Assembly: GCA_037974335.1 (NCBI GenBank) | Contig: CM075760.1 | Span: 33,675,609 to 33,739,608 of the forward strand | Length of the DNA stretch: 64,000 nucleotides | Source: Prionace glauca | Taxonomy: Eukaryota; Chordata; Chondrichthyes; Carcharhiniformes; Carcharhinidae | Direction of reading: 5' to 3' | Shown: positions 31,613 through 44,685 of the stretch, piece after piece | Position numbering within the stretch: position 1 is the first letter of the stretch | How the letters are laid out: every line of letters begins with the position of its first letter | Made by a program: the position numbers and the translations under genes | Notes under the pieces: generated by a model | The model's input: only the letters and a program-made list of their open reading frames with translations | Database searches by the model: none | What the model was told of the DNA's origin: nothing

Positions 31613-32852
31613 CTAGAAAAGGAGACCAAAACTGCACACAATATTCTCGGTGCGGCCTCAGCAAGTCCCTGTATAATTGCAATGACAATCCCTGCTCCTG
31701 TACTCAAAACCTCTCGCAATGAAGGCCAACACGCCATTTGACTTCTTTACTGCCTGCTGCACCTGCATGCCTAACTTCAGCGACTGTTGAATAAGAACAT
31801 CCAGATCTCCATGCAAACTCTCCTCCCCTTATTTATAGCCATTCTGGTAGTAATCTACCTTCTTGTTTTTGCTTCCAAAGTGAATAACCTCACGTTTATC
31901 AGATTATACTGCATCTACCATTGATCTGACAACTCACACAACCTGTCCAGATCAGGCTGAAGGATCTCTGCACCCTCGTCACAGCTCACCCTCCCATCCA
32001 ACTCGATATCATTTGCAAATCTTGACTTGTTATATTTTGTTCCCTCGTCCAAATTACGAATATACACTGTGAATAGCTGGCGTCCCAATACCGATCACTC
32101 CAAGAGATACTGCCTGCCAATTTGTAAATGGCCTATTAATTCCTACTCTTTATTTCCTCTCTGTCAATCAGTTTTCTGTTGATCTAAGTGCACTTCCCCC
32201 AATTCCATGCAATTTCAGTTTGCCTAATAATCTCTTTTGTGGGACATTGTCAAACGATTTCTTAAAGTCCAAATGTACCACATCGACTCTTGCCAACCCT
32301 ATTCCGTACATCTTCAAATAATTCCAACAGATCTGTCAAGCATGATTTCCCCTTCATAAATCCATGCTGACTCTGTCTGATCCTGCCACTGCTTTCAAAA
32401 TACTCCGCTATAAGTAATTGATAATGGATTCGAGAATTTTCCCCTCTATTGATGTTAGGCTTACTGGTCTATAAATCCCTGTTTTCTCTGTACCTCCTTT
32501 TTCGAATATTGGAAAAACATTAGCTACCCTCCAATTTGCAGGGATGGTTCCAGAGTCTATATAATCCCTGAAGATTACCATTAATGCATGCACTATTCCT
32601 AGAGCCACTTCTGGGATGTAGATAACCAGGCCCTGGGGATTTATCCACATTCAATCTTATCAATTTTCCCAGCAACATTTCTCTACTAATGTTGATCTCC
32701 CTCAGTTCTTACCTCTCACTTAATTTTGCATTCTCCAACATTTCTGGTTTCTGATTTGTGTCCTTATTTGTAAAGATAGAACAAATGCATGTATTCAGCT
32801 GGTCAGCCATTTCTTTTTCTCCTATTATACATTCCCTCGTCTCCGTCTCACA

Positions 32853-34018
32853 AGAGGTTATTGCAGAAGGTCAGGGGACATGGAGTTGGGGGTAGGGTGT
32901 TAGCTTGGATAGAGGATTGGTTGTCAAATAGGAGGCAGAGAGTGGGGGTCAATGGGTGCTATTCGGATTGGCGGTTGGTGACTAGTGGGGTGCCCCAGGG
33001 GTCGGTGCGGGGGCCTCAGCTATTTACCATCTATATAGATGATCTGGAGGAGGGAACCGATTGCAGGGTGTCGAAATTTGCTGATGACACCAAGATTGGG
33101 GGAAAGGCAAATTGTGCGGAGGGTGTGGAGAGTCTGCAGAAGGATCCAGATAGGCTGGGCGAATGGGCCAAGAAAATGGCAAATGGAATTTAATGTTGGC
33201 AAGAGTGAGTTGGTCCACTTTGGTAGGAGGAATGGTAGGAAGGACTATTACTTACGTGGCGAAAAACTGCAGCAGGCGACGGTGCAGAGGGATCTCGGGG
33301 TCCTTGTGCATAAGACGCAAAAACCCAACCTGCAGGTGCAGAAGGTGGTCAGGAAGGCGAATGGGATCCTGGCCTTCATAGTGAGGGGGATTGAATATAA
33401 AAGTAGGGAGGTCTTGCTGCAGCTGTATAGGGCATTGGTAAGGCCGCAGCTGGAGTATTGCGTGCAGTTTTGGGCGCCGCACCTGCGCAAGGATATTTTG
33501 GCCCTGGAGGGAGTGCAGAGGAGGTTTACTAGGCTGATACCAGAGTTGAGGGGATTGAGCTATGAGGAGAGGCTGAATAAACTAGGCTTGTACTAGTTAG
33601 AGTTTAGAAGAATGAGGGGAGATCTCATTGAGACGTATAAGATGATGAATGGGATGGATAGGATAGAGGTGGAGAGACTCTTCCCACTCAGAAAAGACAG
33701 TAGGATTAGGGGGCACAGCCTCAAGATAAAGGGGAGGCGGTTTAGAACAGAGTTGAGGAGGAACTTCTTCACTCAAAGGGTGGTGAATCTCTGGAATTCT
33801 CTGCCCGTTGAAGTGGTGGAGGCTGCCTCGCTAAATATTTTTAAGAAGCGGGTTGATGGGTTTTTGATAAGAGAAGGGATTAAGGGTTATGGGGAGAGGG
33901 CGGGAAGGTGGAACTGAGCCACGACAGATCAGCCATGATCTTATTGAATGGCGGGGCAGGCTCGAAGGGCTAGATGGCCTACTCCTGCTCCTATTTCTTA
34001 TGTTCTTATGTTCTTATG
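32853..34018 (+). mobile_element. CR1-type LINE (group A), 5'-truncated, nested
   Basis: The + strand reads RLLQKVRGHGVGGRVLAWIE, SGVPQGSVRGPQLFTIYIDD, SKFADDTKIGG (catalytic motif present), then the full C-terminus and the (ttcttatg)n tail at ~34000. A few frameshifts/stops. It inserted in the opposite orientation into the LINE at 30948-35290. Confidence 0.93.
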
Positions 34019-35299
34019 TCTGTAGGGGTTCTACATTTAGTTTCAGTCTTTATGTTCCCTGCAACCTTACTTTTGGATTGTATCTTCCCCTTGTTAATCA
34101 ATCCCTTCGCACTTCTTTGCTGAATTCTAAACTTCTCCCAATCCTTAGACTCATTACTGTTCTTGGCGAATCTATATGCTTCTTCCTTGAGTCGGATACT
34201 ATCTCCAATTCCCCTTGTAAGCCATGGATTGGCGCTCTTCCCATATTGCTTTTGTGTCAAATAGGAATAAACAGTTGCTGCAATTCCCCAATGCGTTTCT
34301 TGAATGTTTGCCGTTGCCTATCCATTGTCATCTCTTTAAGTAAGTCTCCTCAATCGATGAAGGCTAAATCAAGCCTTATATCTTTATAGTCTCCTTTGTT
34401 AAGATTCAGCACAGTAGTCTCTGAGTCAACTACTTCACTCTCCATCTTGATAAAAAAAATTCTCTCATGTTATGTTCACTCATTCCCAAGGGGTCTCCCA
34501 CAGCTCGCTTGGCAATTATTACCTTCTCACGACACAGTACCCAGTCTAAGGTGACCTGCTCCCTACTTGGTTCCTTTACATATTGGTCAGGGAAACCATC
34601 CTGTATCCACTCCATGAATTCCTCGTCTGTGGCATTGTGGCTAATTTGATTTGCTCAATCAATGTGCAGATTGAAATCACCCTTGATCACCCATATTCCC
34701 TCACCACATGCGTCACCAACTTTGTGTTTAATGCCATTTCCAAAATCACCACTGCAATTTCGGGGTCTATATGTGACTGATGTTTTCTGGCCCTTGGTAT
34801 CTCTCAACTCTATAATGTATAGATTCCACATTATCAGAGCTAACATCATCTCTCACCGGTGTGTTAATTTCCTCTTTAACCAGCAGTGCCACTCCACCAT
34901 CTTTTCCTTTATGCCTGTCCTGCCTAAATACTGAATAACCTGGGACATTCAATTCCCATCCCTGGCCACCCTGCAGCCATGACTCCGTAATCCCAATTAT
35001 ATTGCCCCCATTTACATCTGTCTGCTTGATTTGTTCATCCACATTATTGCAAATGCTCCGCAAATTAAGGCACAGCGCCTTTAAGCTTGCCTTTTTAACA
35101 CTGATTATCTCTTTTCCAGTATTCTTCTCTCCAGCCCTGTTTGAAGTTTGCCTTTGGTTTCTCTGCCGATCATTTTTCTTATTTATTTTTCTATCTCTTG
35201 TTTTTGTCCTTGTTCCCTCTTTCTCTGATTCCTTACATAGGTTCCCAACCACCTGGCATATAGTTTCATTGGTTGACCTTGCATCATTGTGAGGTGGTG

Positions 35300-35632
35300 A
35301 AACTGGGAGGAGGCGATGGTTTAGTGATGTTGTCGCTCGATTATTAACACAGGAAATCAACAAGTGTTCTGGGTTCAAGTCCCGCCATGGCAGATGACCG
35401 AATTTGAATTCAATAATTTGGAATTAAGATTCTACTGTCGATGATGAAAACCAGTATTGGAAAAACCCATCTGGTTGATTAATGTCCTTAAGAGAAATAA
35501 ATCTGCCATTCTTATCTGATCTGGCCTGTATGTGCAATTTAGTTGACTCTCAAGGGCAATTGGGAACGGATAATAAATTCTGGCCAGCCAACGGTGCCCA
35601 AGGCCCACAAATGAATGAAAAAAAATCTCTTT
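35300..35632 (+). mobile_element. tRNA-headed SINE (V-SINE/HE1-like), complete
   Basis: tRNA-like head with box A (tggtttagtgatg) and box B (gggttcaagtccc), then the body and an aatgaatgaaaaaaaa end. Shares its 3' part (aattgggaacggataataaattctggcc-type) with the L2-like LINE tail at 47650-47700. Confidence 0.8.
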
Positions 35633-36200
35633 TGGAAATGAGCCTGCGTAACTGTTGATTCAACTAAACATAAACGCATCTTTCAGACTCAGTAGGTCTG
35701 TTTGCCTCTTCGGAATCTAACAGGATTATGACAATAAGAACAGATAATACTGGGAAAAACCACAACAGGTCAGGCAGTATCTGTAAGGAGAGAAAGCTAT
35801 CCGTTGAATTGTATTTATTTTCTGCCAGCTGTTGAGGCCTCGCTGGCAAGGCCATGTTGCAAATTTCTGTTAAGCCATTTCAGAGATTGGCAGAGCAGGC
35901 GCAAAGTGCTGAATAGTCTTCCCTGGTTCCTACGTTACCTAACAAAGGTTCAGAGGCAAAAATATATTTATTGCAGGGGGAGGATGTGGATGGCTATATT
36001 TGACCAGTGTCTACTTTGGCTCATAAATTCTTCACTTTGATACAATCTTCGAGCATGAAAGGAGGCTACTTGGCCCATTTTGCTGTGATGGTGGGGAGGG
36101 GGAAGATATGCAATATCTGTTACCTGCAGCGAATCAGTGACTGTCCATATTTGTCTTTGCCGTGAATTGTCTGAAATCTGAAACAGCTCTCTCAATAGAA
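35633..36200. other. Intergenic before J6
   Basis: Holds a short Penelope-type 3' scrap at ~35735-35805; otherwise no feature. Confidence 0.4.
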
Positions 36201-36278
36201 GGTTTCTGTCTGAGCAATTGTTACTGTGCTATGAAAAGCTAACGTTCGGCAGCGGCACCCAGGTGACAGTTGTACCAA
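36201..36278 (+). CDS. TRDJ: TRDJ segment 6
   Basis: 12-RSS: nonamer ggtttctgt 36201-36209 (8 of 9), 12-bp spacer, heptamer tactgtg 36222-36228. J coding 36229-36278: YEKLTFGSGTQVTVVP, donor gtgagt at 36279, phase 1. Canonical and probably functional. Confidence 0.92.
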
Positions 36279-36619
36279 GTGAGTATGAAGTTTGTGTGTT
36301 TTTATTCTTTCACTCCACGTCGCCTTTGTGATCTAGTTTTCTGTTGTAAGTAGTCTAGTCAAGTTAGGCAGAGTGCCAATATAAGATGTGGCATGCAGAC
36401 GAAGGGATTGCACGGTTTTAAGTCAGTTTTGATCTAGCTCAGCTTACCCAGGCATTAGAGGTACATGGGATAGGAGTTGGAACTGCACGCCTCAGTAATG
36501 TTTTATTGAACTGAGAAACAGATTTGTGTCCTGTTAGTAGGAAGATTCCATCCAGAGAGTTGACCAAAAAGAGAGAGGGGAGATGAAAAAGCATCATTGT
36601 TCTGTTTAAACCTTTGTAA

Positions 36620-36960
36620 TTGTGAATTATTTTATTCTCTTGGTGGAAAGGAAATTCTCCTCCTATCAGTCCTATATCCATTGACTGTGAACCCCGGTTC
36701 TGGACCCTATAGCCATTCAGCATCTATCCTGTCGAATCTTGCATTATGGGTTTTAATGAAATCTTCCCCTCCTGCCTCCCTTCTTCTGAATGCCAGACAA
36801 TAAAATCTTAACCGACTCAATATCCCCTCATGTGCATTCCTGCCATCCCTGAATTTGTCGCTGCGCTCCCTCTTTAGCAAGAACATCCTTCCTCGGATAT
36901 TGTCCTGCATATGATTCTGGAGGTAATGAACCGGCTGTGGAAGCAAATCGAATCTCAAAA
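36620..36960 (-). mobile_element. Old LINE 3' fragment
   Basis: The minus strand reads the MRGDLIKTYxx-type region in broken form (atgaaatcttcccctcctgc on +). Between J6 and J7. Confidence 0.55.
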
Positions 36961-37009
36961 ACCTTAGCATGAAAAACAATCCTTACCTTGCTATTCATGT
37001 GGGTTATGT

Positions 37010-37097
37010 CGATTTTGCACCATCTGGTATCACTGTGCAACCTATGCAACCAGAAAGCTTATCTTTGGGAGTGGAACTAAACTCACTGTAGAACCCA
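37010..37097 (+). CDS. TRDJ: TRDJ segment 7
   Basis: 12-RSS: nonamer cgattttgc 37010-37018 (6 of 9), 12-bp spacer, perfect heptamer cactgtg 37031-37037. J coding 37038-37097: TYATRKLIFGSGTKLTVEP, donor gtaagt at 37098, phase 1. Probably functional. Confidence 0.92.
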
Positions 37098-37289
37098 GTA
37101 AGTGAAACGATTCTCTGCATTTTGTGTCTGGTTATAGTTTAAGAAAGTAATTTCAAATTCTAACACACCTGTAATGAATCTTTGTCTCGTAATAGCTGCT
37201 GTTGAATTGATGGGAGGGACAGGGGACGAGTGAAAAATTAAAATGTCTCTGACAACTCTGCTTTAAAATTGACAAACAGCAAATTATTA

Positions 37290-37790
37290 GGCTCCTACAA
37301 CGATGGAGGAGACCATTAGGCCTACCGCTCTTGCTTCGGGAACAGCAGAATCATCGTCATTGAGTTTTACAGAACAGGAAGAAACCCTGCGGCCCACTGT
37401 GCCTGCTCTAGCCATTAAACCCCTACCTATTCCAAAAGCATTTTTCAGCACTTGGTTGTAGCCTTGAATGCTACGGCATAAATAATCTTGGACTTGCATG
37501 CCAAGATCCCTCTGGTCCTATGCATTTTCTCGCGTCCTACAGTTCATTGTTCATTCCCCTGCCTTGTTACCCCTCGCAAAATGCATCACCTCACACTTCT
37601 CAGGTTTAAATTCCGTTTGGTCTACCTCTCTGACTATCTCTCCAATTTCGCCCTGCAACCTTTGCAAGTCAGTGACATTTAACCTCACACGAAAAGTATG
37701 CGTGCATCCTTGGCTTGACTTAGTCAGAAATTTGTATACAGCGATCCCGAAATAATGCAAATTAAATGCCTTTCTTCTGTCCTCTGCGAA
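37290..37790 (-). mobile_element. Old LINE fragment
   Basis: The minus strand contains VDQTEFKPEKCEVMHFARGN, the xFNxxKCEVIHFGR motif that follows the FADD box in CR1-like RTs. Degraded. Confidence 0.65.
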
Positions 37791-37819
37791 GTAAATATGA
37801 TTCAGCTTCTGCAATGACA

Positions 37820-37902
37820 AGTTTCTGTCTTGGAAATTATTCCTGCACATTTACTAATCACTAAAGTGAGACACCCAGACTCAGCAGTGAAATATGTGAC
37901 CA
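37820..37902 (+). pseudogene. TRDJ relic (segment 8)
   Basis: Nonamer agtttctgt 37820-37828 (same form as J6), exactly 12 bp, a ruined heptamer (37841-37847, tcctgca), then ~55 bp ending 'gacca' at a good donor gtaagg (37903). The F-G of the motif is missing, apparently by a small deletion; GETPRLS-like remains follow. The position, ~800 bp after J7, fits the regular J spacing. Confidence 0.55.
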
Positions 37903-38150
37903 GTAAGGATAAGCTTACTTAATGTCATTCATTACCTGCTGTGTGATGGACAGGGAGCCGGCATCATGTGGGAAGGCAGTTGAGGACATTGCACCGATAT
38001 AATGAATTTGCGCAGCTCCTCCTAAATTTTCAGTGTCCAGTTTTTGTAGCTCCAGTCCTTAGTAATGTCATATTGGACTAAAAAAACATAATTTTATGTT
38101 TCTTTCTTGGATGTGGGCATTCCAAATTGCCCACTGGACAATTTCAGTTT
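37903..38150. other. No gene recognised
   Basis: Anonymous sequence after the last J relic. Confidence 0.4.
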
Positions 38151-38690
38151 CGAAGAAATTGCTTCTTGGATCCAAACCACTGACGGCACATTTCCTTCCC
38201 CAAAGGACATTGTTGATCTAAATGGGCATTTACAATCCATGGTAGCAGTCTTGGCAATAGTAAAATCACTTCTTTCATCCAAGTCATTATTATATTGTAA
38301 ATAGTTGTGGCCCGAGGATTGACCGCTGAGGCATTCACTTGTAACAGATTGTTATCCTGAAAATGTTCCTCTTATCCCAACTCTCTGTATCCTATCGATT
38401 AGCCAATCCTCTATCCATGCGAATATATTACTCCAAAAAGCACGAGTTCTGAATTAGTCCTTTGCCCGAAATCTAATTCAAAGCTTTTTGCTGCAAAGAT
38501 AAGATGCCAACCATTGAACGGCAATGCCTTTTTAGGCCATTCGTCGATAGTTGTCTTACTGGAGGCTACACTTCGATCAATTTATCTGAAATTACTCCAA
38601 GTGCTGGGGTGGGAATTGAACCCATTTCTTCAGGGAAATTAGCCTGAGTCTCTGTTCTGCTAATCCAATAACATTGCCCTTTCGCTGCAA
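38150..38690 (-). mobile_element. V-SINE-like copy split by a LINE scrap
   Basis: The core (tttccttccccaaaggacat at ~38190) and the tRNA-like head (complement at 38590-38690, attgaacccatttcttc) are separated by ~300 bp of minus-strand RT fragment (38290-38560, ctctgtatcctatcgattagcc). Confidence 0.55.
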
Positions 38691-38844
38691 CCATCCCATA
38701 ATGCTGCATGAAGAACGTTTAGTGACAGTTTCAATCAAAAGTTTGTTAGAGTCAGATATCACTATGATTAATTTCGTCTTGTGAGCTTTGTGAAAGAATT
38801 AATATTCAGTGCCATCAGCCAGCACTTTCCTTCATGGACATATA

Positions 38845-39400
38845 TAATATAGAGAAAGAGAAAATAGGAGCTCGAGTCGGCCATTCGACACTTAGATCCT
38901 GCTCTGCCACTCGACACGACAGTGGCTGACCCTGTAACTCAACACCACACTAGCCCTCTCCTCATAATTCTTGACGCCTTTAGAGTATAGTAATATATTT
39001 CCTTTTAAAATGTACTCACTGATTTCGCATCCACAAACTTCTGTGGTAGAGAATTATAGTTTTCCCAACCTCTGAGTGAAGATTTTTTTCCTCATCTCAG
39101 ACTTAAATGTCCAACCCTGAACATTGAAACTTTGATCCCTTTTTCTAGACCCCACCCCGCCAAAGGAAACAACATCCCTGCATCCCGTCTGCTCATCCCT
39201 GCTAAAATTATATATATTTCAATGACATCGCCTCTCATGTTCTAAACTCCAGGTGAACACAGATGCAGTCGCCTCTCCTAAAGTGACAATTCTTCCATTC
39301 CAAGAATCAGTCTAGTGTACTTCTTTTCTGCATTCTTTCTATTGCAAGTGTATTCTTTCTTCGATAAGGAGACCAAAACTGCCCACAATATTGGCTTTCA
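38845..39400 (-). mobile_element. Old LINE 3' portion (CR1-like)
   Basis: On + it reads like the complement of a CR1 3' end: gccattcgacacttagatcc, ctctgagtgaagatttttttcctc, gaccaaaactgcccacaat. Highly diverged. Confidence 0.65.
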
Positions 39401-40139
39401 TCAAAAAAGGGTTGGATTTAGGAAATGCCTTAATGGAGGAAAGTGAGATATTAAGTGGCAAAATGTTTCCTGATTTCGCCCCTGAAAGTCTTAAACATTA
39501 AACATCGTTTAAAATCCAATTTGCTGAAATCTCGGACTCCCCAACCAGTAGCAAATGGTCCTGTTTATCAACCTTCTCCGTTTGGGAATGATTTAGTCAC
39601 TCCTTAACTAAGTTCCAGCGTTTTAGAGTTAAACACCATTTACACTGTTAAACGGGCATTCTGAACAGATATACAGCTGACAGAGTAAAATGTCTTCTCC
39701 TCCTGCTCTGTTCAAGGAATTTTTAAATGCTGATTTTTAATTTCATGAAAAACAGAATATAAATGTTGTCGGTTCTGATTTCCGACTCTTCTTTATTTCA
39801 ATCATTGACCTCAGATTTTCATATTGAAACATAAATATTAAGCTGCGAATGTATTTTTCGGTCTCTCACTGTTTGCGAATAAAGACATTCATTGATTCAT
39901 TGCTCTTAGCATATGGACAGTTATAAACAACATGGTTTATTGTATTTTAATTCTAAGGTGCATTAACTTACATTTCCCTGCACTGAAAACATCCACTAGT
40001 TTTATCCATTCACAAAATATTAATATTTCTTTGCAAATTGATGCTTCCAGCTACGCTGCTACAATTCCGTTTCTGTGTTATTTGCAAACTAACATATTCA
40101 GCATTCAATCACATTCTATCGCATTGTCTTAATAAATGC
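39401..40139. other. No gene recognised
   Basis: AT-rich sequence without recognisable features. Confidence 0.4.
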
Positions 40140-43090
40140 AACTAAACTGCATATCATCCTGTAAAGGTACATGTGTGTATGTGTGTGTGTGTTTGTGTGT
40201 GTGTTTATGTATGAGTGTGTTTGTACGCCTGCATGCCTGTATGTCCATACCTGTCTGTGTGAGTATCTGCGGCATATATATGTATTCAAATCTCCAAGCA
40301 GAATAGGAGCAGGTATGACAATTTAGCCCATCGATACTGACCGAATATTCAAACTGATCATGGCACACTCACACACGTGCACACACGCACATGAATATTT
40401 TGTTACACACAAATGTAACATTTGCCTTCCTCATTGTTTTCTGTGCCTGCATGCTAGCTTTTAGTTACCAGGTCTCCGTGGAAGTCACCTCTTTTCAACT
40501 TCGCATCATGTAAGAAATACTCTATATATCTTTGTTTTTTCCAACTAAAGTGGATAACTTCATACTTAGTCACTTCTTATCCCATCTGCAATGTCGTTGC
40601 ACACTCACTCAGCTTGTCCAAATTCCCTTGAAACCCCCATTGCATCCTCCTCTCCATTTTTTCTTTGTCATTAGCAAGGTTTGAACTATTTCATTTGGTC
40701 CCCACATCAAGTTTCTGCGTGTGTTTCAGTCTCTATGTTTGTTTCTGGGAATGTCTGTCTCTCAATACTTCAGCCAGTGTGTCTCTGGGTGTCTCTGGAT
40801 ATGTGTGTATGTCTGTGTGTGTGTGTGTGTTTGTGTATGTGTGTATGCCTGTGTGCCTAAATGTCTATGCTTGTCTTCCTGAGTGCCTATGGCATGCAAA
40901 TGTACTTCATTCTTAAGGGCAGGAGTAGGCCATTTGGCCCACAAATAATGCTCCAACATTCAAACAGACCGTGGTGCACACACACACACACACACACACA
41001 TACACACACGTGTACACTCATATTCCTATTTTATTAAATAAATATGTGGTATTTGTCTTCCACGTGTCTTGCTGTGCCTACATGCTAGATTTTAGTGACC
41101 CGTGAACAAGGACATTCTCTGGCAACAACTCTGCCCAATCTCGCACCGCTTAGGATCTACTCTGCCTTTCTGATGTTTTTTTTCCTGCCAGAGTGGATAA
41201 TTTCACACATATTCAGTTTTTATTCCATCTGCCATGTTATTGCCCATTGACTCAGCCTGCCTCAATCCCCTTCGAATCACCCATGTATCCTTCTCACCAT
41301 TAGGTGTGCGTCATCAGCAAGATTGGAAATATTTTATTCGGTCCACAAATCTAGTCTGTCTGTGTTTTAGAACATAAGAACATTAGAAATAGGAGCAGGA
41401 GAGGGCCATCTAGCCCCTCGAGCCTGCCCCGCCATTCAATAAGATCATGGCTGATCTAAAGTGGCTCAGTTCCACTTTCCCGCTTTCTCCCCATAACCCT
41501 TAATCCCCTTGCCTACCAAAAACCTATCTACTCGCGTCTTAAATATATTTAGCGAGGCAGCCTCCACCACTTCAACGGGCAGAGAATTCCAGAGATTCAC
41601 CACCCTTTGAGTGAAGAAGTTCCTCCTCAACTCCGTTCTAAACTGCAGCCACCCCCTCCCACCCCATTATCTTGAGGCTGTGCCCTCTAGCCCTGCTGTC
41701 CTTTCTGAGCGGGAAGAACCTCTCCACCTCTACGCTATCCATCCCCTTCATCATCTTATACGTCTCAATAAGATCCCCCTCATCCTTCTAAATTCCAACG
41801 AGTACAAGCCCAGTCTATTCAGCCTCTCTTCATAATTAAATGCCCTCAACTCCGGTATCAGCCTAGTGAATCTCCTCTGCACTCCCTCCAAGGCCAAAAT
41901 ATCCTTGCGTAAGTGCAGCAACCAAAACTGCACGAAGTACTCCAGCTGCGGCCTCACCAGTGCCCTGTACAGTTGCAGCAAGACCTCCCTATTTTTATAT
42001 TCAATCCCCCTCGATATGAAGGCCAGCATCCCATTTGCCTTCCTGATCACCTGCTGCACCTGCAGTCTGGGTTTTTGCGACTCATGCACAAGGACCCCCA
42101 GGTCCCTCTGCACCGTAGCATGCTGCAGCTTTTCGCCCTTTAAATAGTAGTCCCTCCTACTATTATTCCTGCCAAAGTGGATAACCTCACACTTGCCAAC
42201 ATTGAATTCCATCTGCCAGGTCCTCACCCACTCGATCAGCCTATCTGGATCCCTCTGCAGACTTTCTACACCCTCTGCACAATTTGCTTTTTCACTTACC
42301 TTTGTGTTATCAGCAAATTTCGACACCCTACACTCAGCTCCCTCCTCCAGATCATTTATGTAAATAGCTGAGGCCCCAGCACCGATCCCTGGGGCACTCC
42401 ACTAGTCACCAACAAGTTTGTGTTTAGTTCTGGCGTGTGTGTCTCTCAATGTCTCAATGTGTCTGTTTGTGTATCTGGGTATGACTGCCTCAAAATGCAT
42501 GTGTGTGTGTCATAGAGCCATAGAATCAAAGGTTTACAACATGGAAACAGGGCTTTGGCCCTTGTTTGGCCCTTGTTCATGTTGCCCTTTTTATAAAGCC
42601 CTAAGCTAGTTCCAATTGCCCGCATTTGGCCCATATCCCTCTATTCCCATCTTACCCATGTAACTATCTAAATGCTTTTTAAAAGGCGAAATTATACCCG
42701 TTTCTACTAATACCACTGGCAATTTGTTCAAACATTCACCACCCTCTGTGTGAAAAAAATGCCCTCTCTGCCTCTCACCTTAAACCTATGCCCTCTAGTC
42801 ACTCAATACCTCAAGTCTGTTTGTCTCTGTGTGTCTCTAGATCTGTATGTGTGTGTTTATGTTAATGTGTGTGTGTACGCCTGTGTGCCTGTTTGTCTAT
42901 ACTTGTCTTTGTGGGTGTCGATGGCGTGCAAATGTACTTCATTCTCAAAGGAGCATAAGAGCAGGAGGATGCCATTTGGGCGACAAATAATGCTCCAGGA
43001 TTCAAGCAGATCATGGCTCACACACACACACACACACACACACGCGAGTACACTCATATTCCTACTTTGTTAGACAAATATGCAGCATTT
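40140..43090. repeat. Tandemly repeated ~620-680-bp unit (about 3 copies), with insertions
   Basis: Landmarks recur in the same order: a TG-rich stretch, then gcatgcaaatgtacttcatt, then a (CA)n run, then a piece of minus-strand RT (catctgccatgttattgccc). The landmark after the TG stretch lies at about 40271, 40892 and 42913. The second copy is split by a group A CR1 (41369-42412), and the third (about 42815-43090) lies within a group E CR1. Confidence 0.7.
41369..42412 (-). mobile_element. CR1-type LINE (group A), 5'-truncated
   Basis: The minus strand reads SKFADNTKVSEKANCAEGV (catalytic FADD altered to FADN), FNVGKCEVIHFGRNNS, FISRGIEYKNREV, LEYFVQFWLLHLRKD and the C-terminus; the tail on + is agaacataagaacattag. 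Similar tgtgttt sequence flanks both ends (41361-41367 and ~42419-42425), a likely target-site duplication. Confidence 0.92.
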
Positions 43091-44522
43091 GCAGAATCTC
43101 TAACTTTAGGAAAAGATACTGACTATCTAGCAGATCTGTACCCCTCATTATTTTGTACACATCTATGAGGTCATCACTCAGCATTCTACGCTCCAGAGAA
43201 AAAGTCCCAGTCTATCCAACCTCTCCTTATAGCTGAAACAATTAAGTCCCGGCAGCATCCTAGAAAATCTTTTCTGCACAACTTATAGTTTAACAATATC
43301 CTTTCTATATTAGAGTGACCAGAGCTGTATACAGTATTCAAAGTTGGCCTTACCAATATCTTATACAACTTCAACTAGGCGTCCCAACTCCGGTATTCAA
43401 TGATCTGACCAATGAAACCAAGCACGCTAAGTGCTGTCATCACCATTCTATCCACCTGTGAACAGAGGAGCTATGAACAGATGCCCCTATATCTCCTTGT
43501 TCTGTAACTCTTCCCAAAGCCTTACCATTAACTGAGTAAGTCCTGCCCTCATTCAATCTACCAAAATGCCTCGCCTCTCACTTATCTAAATAAAACTCCA
43601 TCTGCCAGTCGACAACACACTGGCTCAATTGATCAAGATCCCATTGCAATCTGAAATAACCTTATTCACTGTTCACTCTGCACAAATCTTGGTGTAATCA
43701 GCAAGCTTACTAACTGTGCCTCCTACATTCTCGTCCAAATCATTAATAAAGATGATAAATAATAGTGGACCCAGCACTGATCCCTGTGGCCCACCTCTGG
43801 TCGCAGGCCTCCAGTTTGAAAAACAATTCTGTACAACAACTCTCTGGCTTCTGTCATCAAATCAATTTTGTATCCATTTAGCTTCCTCACCGTGGATCCC
43901 GTGAGATTTAACCTTATGCAACAACCTACCATGCGATACCTTATCAAAAATCCATATCGACAACAACTGCACTGCCCTCATCAACCTTCTTGGCTATCCA
44001 TTAAAAAAATCTCAATCAAATTTGTGAGAAATGATTTTCCACTCACAAAGCCATGCTGACTGTCCCTAATCAACCCTTGCATCTCTAAATGCCTGTAGAT
44101 CCCATCTCTCAAAATATGTTCCAAAACTTAACCACCACAGATGTCAGGCTCAATGGCTTGCAGTTCCCAAGCTTTTCCCTGCAGTCCTTTTTAAACAAAG
44201 ACACATCATTTGCCGCCCTCCAATCTTCAGCACCTCACCTGTGACTAACGATGATTCAAATATCTCTGCTCGGGGACCCACAAATTCCTCCCTAGCCTCC
44301 CACAATATCCTGGGATACATTTCATCAGGCCCAGAGGATTTATCTACCTCAATGCGCTTTGTGACTTACAACACCTCCTTCTCTGTAATATGTACAATCC
44401 TCAAGACACTATTTCCACTATGTATTTCCACTACAATCCACTATTTATTTCCCGAGTTCCATAATATCCATGCTTTTCTCAATAGTAAATACTGAAGAGA
44501 AATATTCGTTTAGGATCTCACC
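42510..44522 (-). mobile_element. CR1-type LINE (group E), long copy, interrupted
   Basis: 3' end on + at 42510 (catagagccatagaatcaaagg). It is split at ~42815-43090 by a copy of the local tandem unit, then continues to 44522 with RT pieces (on + ctgatccctgtggcccacct and accacagatgtcaggctcaa, complements of the PQGSVLGP and [11 protein letters not shown] regions). Many breaks. Confidence 0.8.
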
Positions 44523-44653
44523 TGCGTGTGTGTATGTGTGTTTGTCTGTTTGTGTACATATGTGTCTGTGCATGTACGTGTGTCTGAGTATGTGCCTGGG
44601 CATGTGTGCGTGTGCATGTGTGTGTCTGTGTGTGTATGCATGTGTGTGTGTGT

Positions 44654-44685
<32 letters not shown>

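Larger units (their letters stand above)
30948..35290 (-). mobile_element. Long LINE (CR1/L2-like), split by nested CR1 copies
   Basis: The minus strand shows, from 35290 downward, an N-terminal part with LKALCLNLRSICNNVDEQI, IIGITESWLQGGQGWELNV and GKDGGVALLVKEE (AP-endonuclease domain). Then come RT pieces (TYRPVSLTSIEGKILESI) and a C-terminus (MRGDLIETYKILTGRD). It is interrupted at 32853-34018 by a + strand group A CR1 and at ~31475-31612 by the 3' end of a minus-strand group B CR1. Many breaks; old. It separates J5 from J6. Confidence 0.82.

Noticed and set aside
35300-35400. Functional tRNA gene
   Set aside because: Box A and box B are present but the rest does not fold as a tRNA and continues into a SINE body; it is a tRNA-derived SINE head.
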